From the NCBI GenBank assembly GCA_029212905.1, contig JARGPB010000003.1, positions 1-64,000 on the forward strand: DNA of 64,000 nucleotides, written 5' to 3'. Source of the DNA: Thalassovita sp. GTDB taxonomy: Bacteria > Pseudomonadota > Alphaproteobacteria > Rhodobacterales > Rhodobacteraceae. Below, piece after piece: positions 24,245 to 32,116 of this stretch (the first letter of the stretch is position 1; each line of letters starts with the position of its first letter). A program made the position numbers and the translations under genes. A model generated the notes under the pieces. The model had not been told where the DNA came from. It saw nothing but the letters and a program-made list of their open reading frames with translations, and ran no database searches.

Positions 24245-24982
24245 TTATTCGCGATTGCCCAGCAGTTGCAGCAGGAACATGAACATGTTGATAAAGTCCA
24301 TGTACAGGTTCAGCGCGCCCATGATGGCGGCCTTGCCCAGCCACTCGCTGTCGCCATGATGTGCGTGTGCAAGGTAGGTGGACTTGATTTTCTGGGTGTC
24401 ATAAGCGGTCAGGCCAGCAAAGATCAGAACCCCCAGGACCGAGATCGCGAACATGATTGCAGGCGAGCCCAGGAAGATGTTGATGATCGAGGCGACGATC
24501 AGGCCGATTACACCCATGATCAGGAACGTGCCCATGCCGGACAGGTCTTTCTTGGTGGTGTAGCCAACCAGCGACAGGCCCGCAAAGGCGATCGAGGTGA
24601 CCAGGAAAACCTGCGCGATCGAGAAGCCGGTGAAGGCAACGAAAATCCAGCTGAGCGACAGGCCCATCACGCCGGCGAAGGCGTAAAAGAACAGCTGCGC
24701 ACCAGCGGCGGACAGACGGTTGATGGCTGCTCCGAAGGCGAAAACCATGATCAGGGGCGCAAACATAATGATCCAGCCCAGGATATTGGGCTGTAGGGTC
24801 ATCGGATCACGGAACATGCCCAGCAGGGCAGGCGCGGTCCCCACGGCCCATGCAACAGCAAAAGTGATCAGCATGCCCACGGACATAGTTCCGTAGACCT
24901 TGTTCATATGGGCGCGAAGCCCTGCGTCGATCTGGGCGGTGCGTGCACCAGCCGTTGCGCGCATTGTTTCGAATTCAGCCAT
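24245..24982 (-). CDS. Bax inhibitor-1/YccA family membrane protein
   Basis: A 245-residue integral membrane protein with about seven hydrophobic segments after a hydrophilic N-terminus (MAEFETMRATAGARTAQIDAG). The family pattern is seen in HMNKVYGTMSVGMLITFAVAW, in GYTTKKDLSGMG in the middle, and in a late ...FAGLTAYDTQKIKSTY with conserved acidic residue. Bacterial BI-1 proteins are proposed to be pH-dependent calcium leak channels or FtsH-associated factors. It is monocistronic with its own terminator. Confidence 0.92.
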   Translation of the reverse strand: MAEFETMRATAGARTAQIDAGLRAHMNKVYGTMSVGMLITFAVAWAVGTAPALLGMFRDPMTLQPNILGWIIMFAPLIMVFAFGAAINRLSAAGAQLFFYAFAGVMGLSLSWIFVAFTGFSIAQVFLVTSIAFAGLSLVGYTTKKDLSGMGTFLIMGVIGLIVASIINIFLGSPAIMFAISVLGVLIFAGLTAYDTQKIKSTYLAHAHHGDSEWLGKAAIMGALNLYMDFINMFMFLLQLLGNRE

Positions 24983-25094
24983 TAAAGCCTCCGGTGCGTG
25001 TTGGGTGCCCCGTTAAAGGGGGCTTGTGCGGAATATTGGCTACTAAGGGGCTGTTTTCAAGAGGTTCAGGAGGAAAATAGGGCGAATTTGCGCT

Positions 25095-25316
25095 TTAGTT
25101 CATCCAATGTCTTGGCGCATCCCAGAACCGACGCTGCGCTTCTTGCAGTGCTTGGGCGCGAGTCAGGCCGATGTCACGCAGGGCGTCCTCGTCCAATTGC
25201 GCCAGACGTGCGCGCTGACGGTGCACAGAGATCGCGCTCATCAGGCGAGCCAGGACCGAAGAACGTGAGCGCCGAGCCATCGGGGCGGCGCAATGCGAGT
25301 GATGTGCAGAAATCAT
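25095..25316 (-). CDS. DUF1127 small basic protein
   Basis: A 73-residue protein whose C-terminal half (RARLAQLDEDALRDIGLTRA) is a DUF1127 (YjiS-like) domain. The N-terminal half is Ser/His/Arg rich and may extend the start; ATG 25316 has AAAGGA at a good distance. Small arginine-rich DUF1127 proteins affect phosphate and carbon metabolism and RNA turnover in other alphaproteobacteria. It is divergent from a LysR gene across a 122-bp AT-rich region. Confidence 0.85.
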   Translation of the reverse strand: MISAHHSHCAAPMARRSRSSVLARLMSAISVHRQRARLAQLDEDALRDIGLTRAQALQEAQRRFWDAPRHWMN

Positions 25317-25351
25317 GGTACTCTTTCCTTTTTGTGATGACGTGAGTCGCT

Positions 25352-25391
25352 TGAATCATTTATGTTGATATATATGGCGGGATATGATTCA
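25352..25391. promoter_or_regulatory. Inverted repeat between DUF1127 and LysR genes
   Basis: TGAATCAT (25352-25359) and ATGATTCA (25384-25391) are exact inverted copies whose centres are 32 bp apart, about three helical turns, in an AT-rich divergent promoter region. This is a candidate operator for the adjacent LysR regulator. Confidence 0.5.
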
Positions 25392-25438
25392 TATGAAAAT
25401 GAATGCTTTTGATCTGATCAATCAATTTTGGTGATGTA

Positions 25439-26284
25439 ATGCGAAATCTGGATGTCACGACCCTGCGGTCTTTTGTTGCTGTCGCCGATTTGGGGGGTGT
25501 GACGCGTGCGGCGGGGGTGTTGAACCTGACACAATCGGCCGTGTCGATGCAGCTCAAGCGGCTGGAGGATCTATTGGGTGTGCCGCTTCTGGATCGCTCG
25601 AACAGGTCCATCGGGCTGACCGCCGCGGGCGAGCAACTGTGCAGCTATGCCCGCCGCATGGTCGAGTTGAACGACGAAATCATGTCGCGCCTGACCGATC
25701 AGGTCTTTGAGGGGGAAATCGTGCTGGGGGTCCCGCATGACATCGTGTACCCGGCGGTGCCGCAGGTGCTGCAACGGTTCAACGCTGCTTTCCCTCGCAT
25801 GAAGGTGCAGCTGATCACCTCATTCACGCGTGAACTGAAGGCGCAGTTTCAGCGCGGTGAATGCGACGTGATTCTGACAACCGAAGAAGTAAAAGATCCA
25901 GGCGCGGAAACTCTGGCCTCCAAACCGCTAAAATGGGTTGGGGCTCCGAATGGGGCGGCGTGGAAACAGCGCCCTGTACGGCTGGCCTTTGGGCGGTTTT
26001 GCATTTTCCGTGCGGGCGCAATTGCGGCGCTGGACGAGGCGCATGTGGATTGGGAAATCGCGGTCGAGACAGAATCAGACCGCACGATCGAGGCGACAGT
26101 GGCCGCAGATCTGGCGGTTCACACGATGATCGAGGGCATGGAGCCCCCTCATCTGGAGACGATCGACCACGGCGGTGCGCTGCCCGATCTCTCGATGCAG
26201 CACATCAACATGTATGTGTCGGACAAAGGCCGCAAAGAAGCGCTGAAGCATCTGGCGGACCAGCTGCGCCAGGCGTTTCTGTAA
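25439..26284 (+). CDS. LysR-family transcriptional regulator
   Basis: A 281-residue LysR regulator. The N-terminal helix-turn-helix is GGVTRAAGVLNLTQSAVSMQ (residues 19-38), followed by the effector domain with VLGVPHDIVYPAVPQVL. The start ATG 25439 has only a weak ribosome-binding site. It faces the DUF1127 gene across a shared promoter region with an inverted repeat, so control of DUF1127 and itself is inferred. The effector is unknown. Confidence 0.87.
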   Translation: MRNLDVTTLRSFVAVADLGGVTRAAGVLNLTQSAVSMQLKRLEDLLGVPLLDRSNRSIGLTAAGEQLCSYARRMVELNDEIMSRLTDQVFEGEIVLGVPHDIVYPAVPQVLQRFNAAFPRMKVQLITSFTRELKAQFQRGECDVILTTEEVKDPGAETLASKPLKWVGAPNGAAWKQRPVRLAFGRFCIFRAGAIAALDEAHVDWEIAVETESDRTIEATVAADLAVHTMIEGMEPPHLETIDHGGALPDLSMQHINMYVSDKGRKEALKHLADQLRQAFL

Positions 26285-26287
26285 CCC

Positions 26288-27247
26288 TTAGGGTGTGATC
26301 ACGACCTTGCCGGTGGATTTGCGGCTGCGCAACAGCTCTAATCCTTCGGCGGCCTGGTCCAGTGGCAAGACGTGGCTGATGTGGGGTTTCAGGCGCCCTT
26401 GTTCGTACCAGTCCAGCATGGTTCTCAGGCTGTCGGTGACAGCTTTGGGTTGGAATTTCAGGTAACCGCCCCAATAGACACCCATCACACTGAGGTTTTT
26501 GACCAATAGGTGGTTGGCGGGGATTTGCGGAACATCGCCGCTGGCAAAGCCGATCGGCAGCAGGCGGGCCTCGGGTTTGCAGGCACGAAAGGCGGCCTCC
26601 CATTGGTCGCCCCCCACGGCGTCATACACAACATCTGCGCCGCCCAGGGATTTTACGATCTCGCGGATGTCCTCGGTTTTGGCGTCGATCAGGTGGTCGG
26701 CCCCCGCGGCACGGGCGATTTCCAGCTTGTCAGCGCCACGCGCGCAGGCGATCACGGTTGCGCCCATCAGCTTGCCTATTTCGACGGCGGTCAGGCCTAC
26801 GCCCCCAGCGGCGCCGGTCACCAGCAGGGTTTCTCCCGGCTGCATCCGGGCGCGGTGATCCAGGGCGACATGGCTGGTGCCATAGGCGATCTGAAACGCG
26901 GCCGCGTCCTCAAAGCTCATACTGTCAGGGATTTCCACGCAGCGCGCTGCATCGAACACGCCATAGTCCGCCAGCCCCCCTTGGCCGCCGAATACTGCCA
27001 CGCGGGTGCCAATGGCGGGGCCATCTGTGTCGGGGCCAAGGGTATCAACGGTGCCGGCGACCTCCATGCCCAAGGTAAAGGGGGCAGTAGGGGTATCCTG
27101 GTATTTTCCTTGAATCATCAGCAAGTCTGCAAAATTCAGTCCACAAGCTGCGATCCGCAGGCGAATCTCGCCCTTGGCGGGCTGAGGCATGTCCAGATCG
27201 GTCAGTTTGGGGGCGGTGCCAGCCGAAGCAATGTGAAAGGCGCGCAT
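26288..27247 (-). CDS. Zinc-independent NADPH:quinone oxidoreductase (MDR family)
   Basis: A 319-residue medium-chain reductase. The GroES-like N-terminal domain lacks the zinc-ligand cysteines of alcohol dehydrogenases. The Rossmann domain has VTGAAGGVGLTAVEIGKLMGA for NADPH and DVVYDAVGGD. Length and motifs fit the quinone oxidoreductase branch; enoyl-type reductases are close relatives. It converges on the LysR gene with 3 bp between the stops. Confidence 0.88.
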   Translation of the reverse strand: MRAFHIASAGTAPKLTDLDMPQPAKGEIRLRIAACGLNFADLLMIQGKYQDTPTAPFTLGMEVAGTVDTLGPDTDGPAIGTRVAVFGGQGGLADYGVFDAARCVEIPDSMSFEDAAAFQIAYGTSHVALDHRARMQPGETLLVTGAAGGVGLTAVEIGKLMGATVIACARGADKLEIARAAGADHLIDAKTEDIREIVKSLGGADVVYDAVGGDQWEAAFRACKPEARLLPIGFASGDVPQIPANHLLVKNLSVMGVYWGGYLKFQPKAVTDSLRTMLDWYEQGRLKPHISHVLPLDQAAEGLELLRSRKSTGKVVITP

Positions 27248-27332
27248 GAGTTCCTCCGATTTTGGCCGTTATGCGAGGTCGATGGGAGTGTGTCAAACCA
27301 AGCGCCCTGACGCACGCGACCCGAGTCCCGTG

Positions 27333-27351
27333 ATAGAGGTTTCTCCTCTAT
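27333..27351. promoter_or_regulatory. Inverted repeat upstream of a possible small RNA
   Basis: ATAGAGG and CCTCTAT form a perfect 7-bp inverted repeat with a 5-nt spacer, about 180 bp before the XRE gene. It could be an operator or the end of a transcript; no T-run follows. Confidence 0.35.
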
Positions 27352-27399
27352 AGATTGTTAGATCTCTTCTCTTTTTCACGTATTCGATGTGTCTTATGC

Positions 27400-27484
27400 T
27401 TGATTGAAGAGCAAAAACGAGTAGCTTGCCACCGACTCAGTGTCAGAAGAAAAAACAAAGGCACAGGCGCAATCCTGTGTTTTT
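27400..27484 (+). ncRNA. Candidate small RNA or leader with terminator
   Basis: A possible promoter (TTTTCA, 16 bp, TATGCT, ending near 27399) is followed by about 85 nt without a protein frame, ending in the hairpin CACAGG-cgcaat-CCTGTG and TTTTT (27462-27484), an intrinsic terminator form. No gene lies upstream on this strand to need terminating. The transcript is therefore either a free small RNA or an attenuated leader of the XRE gene that starts 46 bp later. Start position is approximate. Confidence 0.4.
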
Positions 27485-27530
27485 CATCTTATTGACCCTG
27501 GTTTTGTTAATTGGTTTAGAGGGGCGTGTG

Positions 27531-27902
27531 ATGACTCATCCGGTGGATGTGCATGTTGGTCAAAAAATACGGCAAAGACGTTGGATGATTGGCATGACCC
27601 AGCAGCAGCTGGCGCAACAGGTTGGAATCAAATTCCAGCAAATTCAGAAATATGAAACTGGGGCGAACCGGGTTAGTGCCTCTCGGCTGTGGGACATTGC
27701 CGAAGTATTGGGCGTTCCCGTCAGTTGTTTCTTTGAGGGGATCAATGATTCCGAAGACGAGCAAGAGCCTCGGGCCCCGCGCCCAGAAGAATTGATGATG
27801 AATCGCGAGGCGCTGGATCTGGTGCGCTCGTTTTATTCCATTCCCGAAGAACAGCGCCGCCCCCTGTTCGAATTGGCCAAGGTCCTGTCTGACGCTGCTT
27901 GA
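27531..27902 (+). CDS. XRE-family transcriptional regulator
   Basis: A 123-residue regulator with an N-terminal Cro/CI helix-turn-helix (VGQKIRQRRWMIGMTQQQLAQQVGIKFQQIQKYETG) and a C-terminal helical tail. Highly similar small regulators are conserved across alphaproteobacteria. The frame extends 35 codons upstream, but that part is hydrophobic and lies over the terminator-like hairpin. ATG 27531 follows GAGGGG and starts the family-like MTHPVDVHVG. Targets are unknown. Confidence 0.88.
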   Translation: MTHPVDVHVGQKIRQRRWMIGMTQQQLAQQVGIKFQQIQKYETGANRVSASRLWDIAEVLGVPVSCFFEGINDSEDEQEPRAPRPEELMMNREALDLVRSFYSIPEEQRRPLFELAKVLSDAA

Positions 27903-27956
27903 GCCATGCGGCGCGGTGGTGTAGGCGCAAGGGGCACTGCACCGCCGGAGGGACCA

Positions 27957-28754
27957 ATGTCTGACAATGACAGCCTGATTTCCACTGCTCATGCGCTGGC
28001 CGATGCGGCCCGCGAGGCGGTGCGCCCGTTTTTCCGCCAGCCAGGGCTGGAGGCGGATAACAAGCTTCAGGGTGGGTTTGATCCGGTCACGGCAGGTGAT
28101 CGCGCGGCCGAACAGGCGATGCGCGATGTACTGGCACGGCTGCGCCCCGATGACACAATCATCGGGGAAGAATTCGGTCATACCCAAGGCTCTAGCGGTA
28201 TTTCCTGGGTGTTGGACCCTATCGATGGCACACGCGGGTTTTTATCTGGGACGCCGACTTGGGGCGTGCTGATCGCGGCGGCCGACGTGACGGGGCCGAT
28301 TTTCGGCGTCATCGACCAACCATATATCGGTGAACGCTTTTGGGGCGGTCTGGGGCAGGCGGACATGGACGGCCCGTATGGTCCGCGTCCGCTGAAAACC
28401 CTGGGATCGCGCCCCCTGTCCGAGGCGATCATTTTCACCACCTTTCCCGAGGTCGGCACCCCAGCCGAGGGCGCGGCGTTTCATCAGGTTGCGCAGCATT
28501 GCCGCCTGACGCGCTATGGCATGGATTGCTATGCCTATGCGCTGTTGGCGTCCGGCCATATCGATTTGGTGATCGAGGCGGGTCTGTCGAACTATGATAT
28601 TCAGGCGCCGATTGCTGTGATCCAGGCGGCGGGAGGCATCGTCACTGATTGGCAGGGTGGCCCTGCCCACGACGGCGGGCGCGTGGTCGCAGCCGCCGGA
28701 CCCGAGCAGCATGCGGCTGCACTGGATATTCTGCGCCATATCCCTCTTGATTGA
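27957..28754 (+). CDS. Inositol-monophosphatase-family phosphatase, HisN-like
   Basis: A 265-residue lithium-sensitive-type phosphatase. The metal site is intact: Glu71-Glu72 (IIGEEFG), Asp87 and Asp90 (LDPIDGT), and the C-terminal NYDIQAPIAVIQAAGG carrying the last Asp. The GFLSGTPTWGVLIA segment is typical of histidinol-phosphatases of the HisN group, which complete histidine synthesis in many alphaproteobacteria. Inositol-1-phosphatase is the alternative. ATG 27957 follows GGAGGGA. Confidence 0.85.
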   Translation: MSDNDSLISTAHALADAAREAVRPFFRQPGLEADNKLQGGFDPVTAGDRAAEQAMRDVLARLRPDDTIIGEEFGHTQGSSGISWVLDPIDGTRGFLSGTPTWGVLIAAADVTGPIFGVIDQPYIGERFWGGLGQADMDGPYGPRPLKTLGSRPLSEAIIFTTFPEVGTPAEGAAFHQVAQHCRLTRYGMDCYAYALLASGHIDLVIEAGLSNYDIQAPIAVIQAAGGIVTDWQGGPAHDGGRVVAAAGPEQHAAALDILRHIPLD

Positions 28755-28856
28755 GCAGAAATCTCGCGCGATAAATAGATAACGGCGCGAGTCCTTTGTC
28801 CCTTTCTGTCGCGCCCTGTCACACTCTGACCGAAAGGGGCCTACAGGAGTGTGACA

Positions 28857-30197
28857 ATGCCTATCCAAGAAACCCTGATCCGCAATGCTGACCATCTGTT
28901 GACGATGGACGATACGCGCCGCGAACTGTCGGGTGCGGATGTTCTGATCCGTGACGGCCAGATTGCTGCAATCGGCACAGGCCTGTCCACGACCGGCGAA
29001 ATCATTGAGGCGCGCGGCTGTGTTGTTACTCCTGGTTTGGTGAACACCCATCACCATCTGTATCAATCGCTGACCCGCGCGGTGCCCGGGGGGCAAGACG
29101 CGTTGCTGTTTGGCTGGTTGCAGACGCTTTATCCGATCTGGGCGCGCTTCGGGCCCGAGGAAATGTTCGTTTCGGCTCAGTTGGGACTGGCCGAGCTGGC
29201 ACTGTCAGGGTGTACGCTGTCCTCGGATCATCTCTACCTTTATCCTAACGGCGCGCGGCTAGAGGACACGATCCACGCGGCGGCTGAATTGGGGTTACGG
29301 TTCCATCCCACGCGCGGCGCCATGAGCATCGGCGAAAGCGATGGCGGTTTGCCGCCGGATCGTCTGGTCGAACGCGAGGCCGATATTCTGAACGATTGTA
29401 TTCGCGTGGTGGACGCGTTCCATGACCCCGCCGAGGGCTCTATGTGCCGGGTTGGGATCGCGCCTTGTTCGCCGTTTTCCGTTAGCCGGGAACTGATGCG
29501 CGATGCGGCGCTGCTGGCGCGCGACAAGGGCGTGATGCTGCATACCCATCTGGCTGAAAATGACGAAGATATTGCCTATAGCTTGGAAAAATTCGGCTGC
29601 CGTCCCGGTCAGTATGCCGAGGATCTGGGCTGGACCGGCGCTGATGTCTGGCACGCACATTGTGTCAAACTGGACGGGCAAGAGATTGATCTTTTTGCGA
29701 AAACACGTACTGGCGTGGCGCATTGCCCCTGTTCGAACTGTCGCCTTGGTAGCGGGATAGCCCCTGTTCGCCCGATGCGGGACGCGGGGGTCAAGGTGGG
29801 GCTGGGTGTGGACGGATCGGCCAGCAACGATGCGGGGAATTTGGTGCTGGAGGCGCGTCAGGCCATGCTGTTGCAGCGTGTCGCACGCGGCGCCGATGCC
29901 ATGAGCGCCCGCGAAGCCCTGGAGATCGCGACCCGCGGCGGGGCCGAGGTGTTGAACCGTCACGATTGCGGTCAGATCGCTGTGGGTAAGCGCGGTGATG
30001 TGGCAATTTGGGATGTCTCGGGCATCGAAAGCGCGGGCAGCTGGGATCCGGCGGCTCTTTTGCTGGCGGGGCCGGTTTCGGTTCGCTATCTTCTGGTTGA
30101 AGGGCGTCAAGTGGTGCGCGACGGCAGGGTTGCGACGATCGACACACAGGCGCTGGTGACGCGACAAACGCAGCTGGTACAGGCGCTGATGGCCTGA
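28857..30197 (+). CDS. 8-oxoguanine deaminase (amidohydrolase family)
   Basis: A 446-residue amidohydrolase of the AtzB/TrzN-like subgroup. Metal ligands are at VNTHHHLYQS (His65-67), HTHLAEN, WHAHCVKL and VDGSASNDA. The PGGQDALLFGWLQTLYPIWA segment matches 8-oxoguanine deaminases. These enzymes turn 8-oxoguanine into urate. The start is ATG 28857 behind GGAG; a second Met two codons earlier is less likely. Guanine deaminase is encoded 0.5 kb away on the other strand, so purine salvage or catabolism is a shared theme. Confidence 0.85.
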   Translation: MPIQETLIRNADHLLTMDDTRRELSGADVLIRDGQIAAIGTGLSTTGEIIEARGCVVTPGLVNTHHHLYQSLTRAVPGGQDALLFGWLQTLYPIWARFGPEEMFVSAQLGLAELALSGCTLSSDHLYLYPNGARLEDTIHAAAELGLRFHPTRGAMSIGESDGGLPPDRLVEREADILNDCIRVVDAFHDPAEGSMCRVGIAPCSPFSVSRELMRDAALLARDKGVMLHTHLAENDEDIAYSLEKFGCRPGQYAEDLGWTGADVWHAHCVKLDGQEIDLFAKTRTGVAHCPCSNCRLGSGIAPVRPMRDAGVKVGLGVDGSASNDAGNLVLEARQAMLLQRVARGADAMSAREALEIATRGGAEVLNRHDCGQIAVGKRGDVAIWDVSGIESAGSWDPAALLLAGPVSVRYLLVEGRQVVRDGRVATIDTQALVTRQTQLVQALMA

Positions 30198-30220
30198 CGC
30201 TTTGCGATACCGGAGGACAC

Positions 30221-30712
30221 ATGAGCAAGAGACTATCGGCAGGGATCATGGCGCTGGCATTGGGTGTGGCGGGATGTGTCTCGACCGACCCGGAAAAGGT
30301 GGCGAAAACTCCTGAAATCACGCCCGCGCCCGCAAAGACGGCGTTCGATTTTGATACCGCCCTAGCTGCGGCGCGCACGGACAGCGGGGCCAAGCCATTG
30401 AAGGCCAGCGCCGCGTTGACAAAATCCGCACAGGACCACGCTGCGGATATGGTAAAGCGCGATTTTTATGACCACAAAACCCCGGATGGCGTGAACTTTG
30501 ATACGCGCAATCATCGGGCCGGATATTGCGTGGCCGCAATGGCCGAGAATATCGCCGAAGGATACAAGACCGAAGCCGCCGCATTCAAAGGCTGGATGGA
30601 CTCCGAATCTCACCGAAAAAACATCCTCAACCGCAAGTACACGCGGTACGGTTTTGGGAAATCGGGCGGTTATTGGGTGATGGAACTGGCGGGGCCCTGC
30701 GTCAAAACCTGA
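30221..30712 (+). CDS. CAP/SCP-domain lipoprotein
   Basis: A 163-residue predicted lipoprotein with lipobox GVAGC (Cys19). A CAP (SCP/PR1) domain includes ALTKSAQDHAADMVKRDFYDH, the MAENIAEGY motif and GWMDSESHRKNILNRKYTRYGFG. Bacterial CAP proteins are extracellular and of uncertain activity. Its last 43 bp overlap the end of the convergent guanine deaminase gene, which is a notable tail-to-tail overlap. Confidence 0.88.
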   Translation: MSKRLSAGIMALALGVAGCVSTDPEKVAKTPEITPAPAKTAFDFDTALAAARTDSGAKPLKASAALTKSAQDHAADMVKRDFYDHKTPDGVNFDTRNHRAGYCVAAMAENIAEGYKTEAAAFKGWMDSESHRKNILNRKYTRYGFGKSGGYWVMELAGPCVKT

Positions 30713-31986
30713 CCGGCAACATAGGTGGCCGCGATGGCGCGGTCATCTCCCATCATGATTGTGGGGAACACGGCCTCCCAGATGTCATCAGCCTGAGCTG
30801 CGCGCTGTGCGATGGCCGAGGTCGAAGCCAAGTCTAACACCACGATATCGGCTTCGTGTCCGGGGGTCAGGTTGCCGATCTTATCCTCCATCCGCAGGGC
30901 GCGGGCGGATCCCGATGTGGCCAGCCACAACAGATGTGCGGGATGCAGCGGATGGTGGCGCAGCTGGCCGATCTCATAGGCTGCGGCCATGGTGCGCAGC
31001 ATCGAGAAAGACGACCCGCCGCCAGTATCCGTGGCCAGCCCAACCCGGTGGCCTTCGGCCATCATTGCCCCCATGTCGAACAGGCCAGATCCGATAAACG
31101 TGTTCGAGGTCGGGCAGTGGATCAACGCGGCGTCCACTTCCCGCAGGCGGGATTTTTCGCGCTCTTCCAGATGGATTGCATGGCCATACAGGCCTCCGGG
31201 ACGCAGCAGGCCGTGTTCCTCGTAGGTGTCCAGATAGTCCCGCGCGTCCGGGTACAGAGATTTGACCCAGGCGATTTCGTCCACCTGCTCAGACAGGTGG
31301 GTCTGCATCAGGCAATCGGGGTGCTCGCCCCACAATGCGCCAAGTGCGGCCAGCTGTTCGGGCGTGGATGTGGGGGAAAATCGCGGCGTGATGGCATAGG
31401 ACAGCCGATCCTGACCGTGCCATTTTTCCAGCAGGCGTTTGCTGTCATCATAGGCCGATTGGGCGGTGTCGCGCAGGGCTTTGGGGGCAGTGTCGCGGTC
31501 CATGCAGGTCTTGCCTGCGACCACCCGCTGCCCGCGCGCCTGCGCCGCGTCGAAAAATGCATCCACGCTTGCGGGGTGAATGGTGCAGTAGCTGACGACT
31601 GTGGTGGTGCCATTGGCCAGGGTCAGGTCCAGATATCGCCCGGCAATTTCGGCCGCATAAGCGGGGTCATAGAACCGCATCTCTTCGGGAAATGTATAAT
31701 GGTTGAGCCAATCAATCAGCCGTTTGCCCCAACTGGCGATGATGGCGGTCTGAGGATAGTGGACGTGCGCATCGACAAACCCAGCCATGATCAGACCGTT
31801 CTTGTGATCGGTGATTTTGGCCTGCGGATGGCGCGCCCGCAGATCATCCGCCGGGCCGGTTTCCTGAATCACCCCATCGCGGATCAAAACGCCACCGCGC
31901 GGATTGATCCGGGCGGCCTCGGGGCCTTCTGCAAAAGGGTCGGCAGCAAAGCTGAGCGTCTGTCCCAGAAGCAAGATGTCGGTCAT
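30670..31986 (-). CDS. guaD: Guanine deaminase
   Basis: A 438-residue zinc amidohydrolase that turns guanine into xanthine and ammonia. Motifs are VDAHVHYPQT (His74, His76), QTHLSEQVDEI, YGHAIHLEEREK, HCPTSNTFIGSGLFD and LATDTGGGSSFSM. Length fits the family. The start is ATG 31986 after AAGGAA, not the upstream in-frame Met at 32052. It overlaps the CAP gene by 43 bp at its 3' end. With the 8-oxoguanine deaminase gene it supports purine breakdown. Confidence 0.92.
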   Translation of the reverse strand: MTDILLLGQTLSFAADPFAEGPEAARINPRGGVLIRDGVIQETGPADDLRARHPQAKITDHKNGLIMAGFVDAHVHYPQTAIIASWGKRLIDWLNHYTFPEEMRFYDPAYAAEIAGRYLDLTLANGTTTVVSYCTIHPASVDAFFDAAQARGQRVVAGKTCMDRDTAPKALRDTAQSAYDDSKRLLEKWHGQDRLSYAITPRFSPTSTPEQLAALGALWGEHPDCLMQTHLSEQVDEIAWVKSLYPDARDYLDTYEEHGLLRPGGLYGHAIHLEEREKSRLREVDAALIHCPTSNTFIGSGLFDMGAMMAEGHRVGLATDTGGGSSFSMLRTMAAAYEIGQLRHHPLHPAHLLWLATSGSARALRMEDKIGNLTPGHEADIVVLDLASTSAIAQRAAQADDIWEAVFPTIMMGDDRAIAATYVAGQVLTQGPASSITQ

Positions 31987-32116
31987 TGTGGCGATTTCCT
32001 TTTTCAACCACAGTATTGTGCCAGAATGCCAAGGTAAATCATTCCTCGCCATTGTTTCCGCCCCTGACCTTCAGCTATGAGAAACACTAGGTAAAAAGTC
32101 AGCAAGCGGGGGCGTC

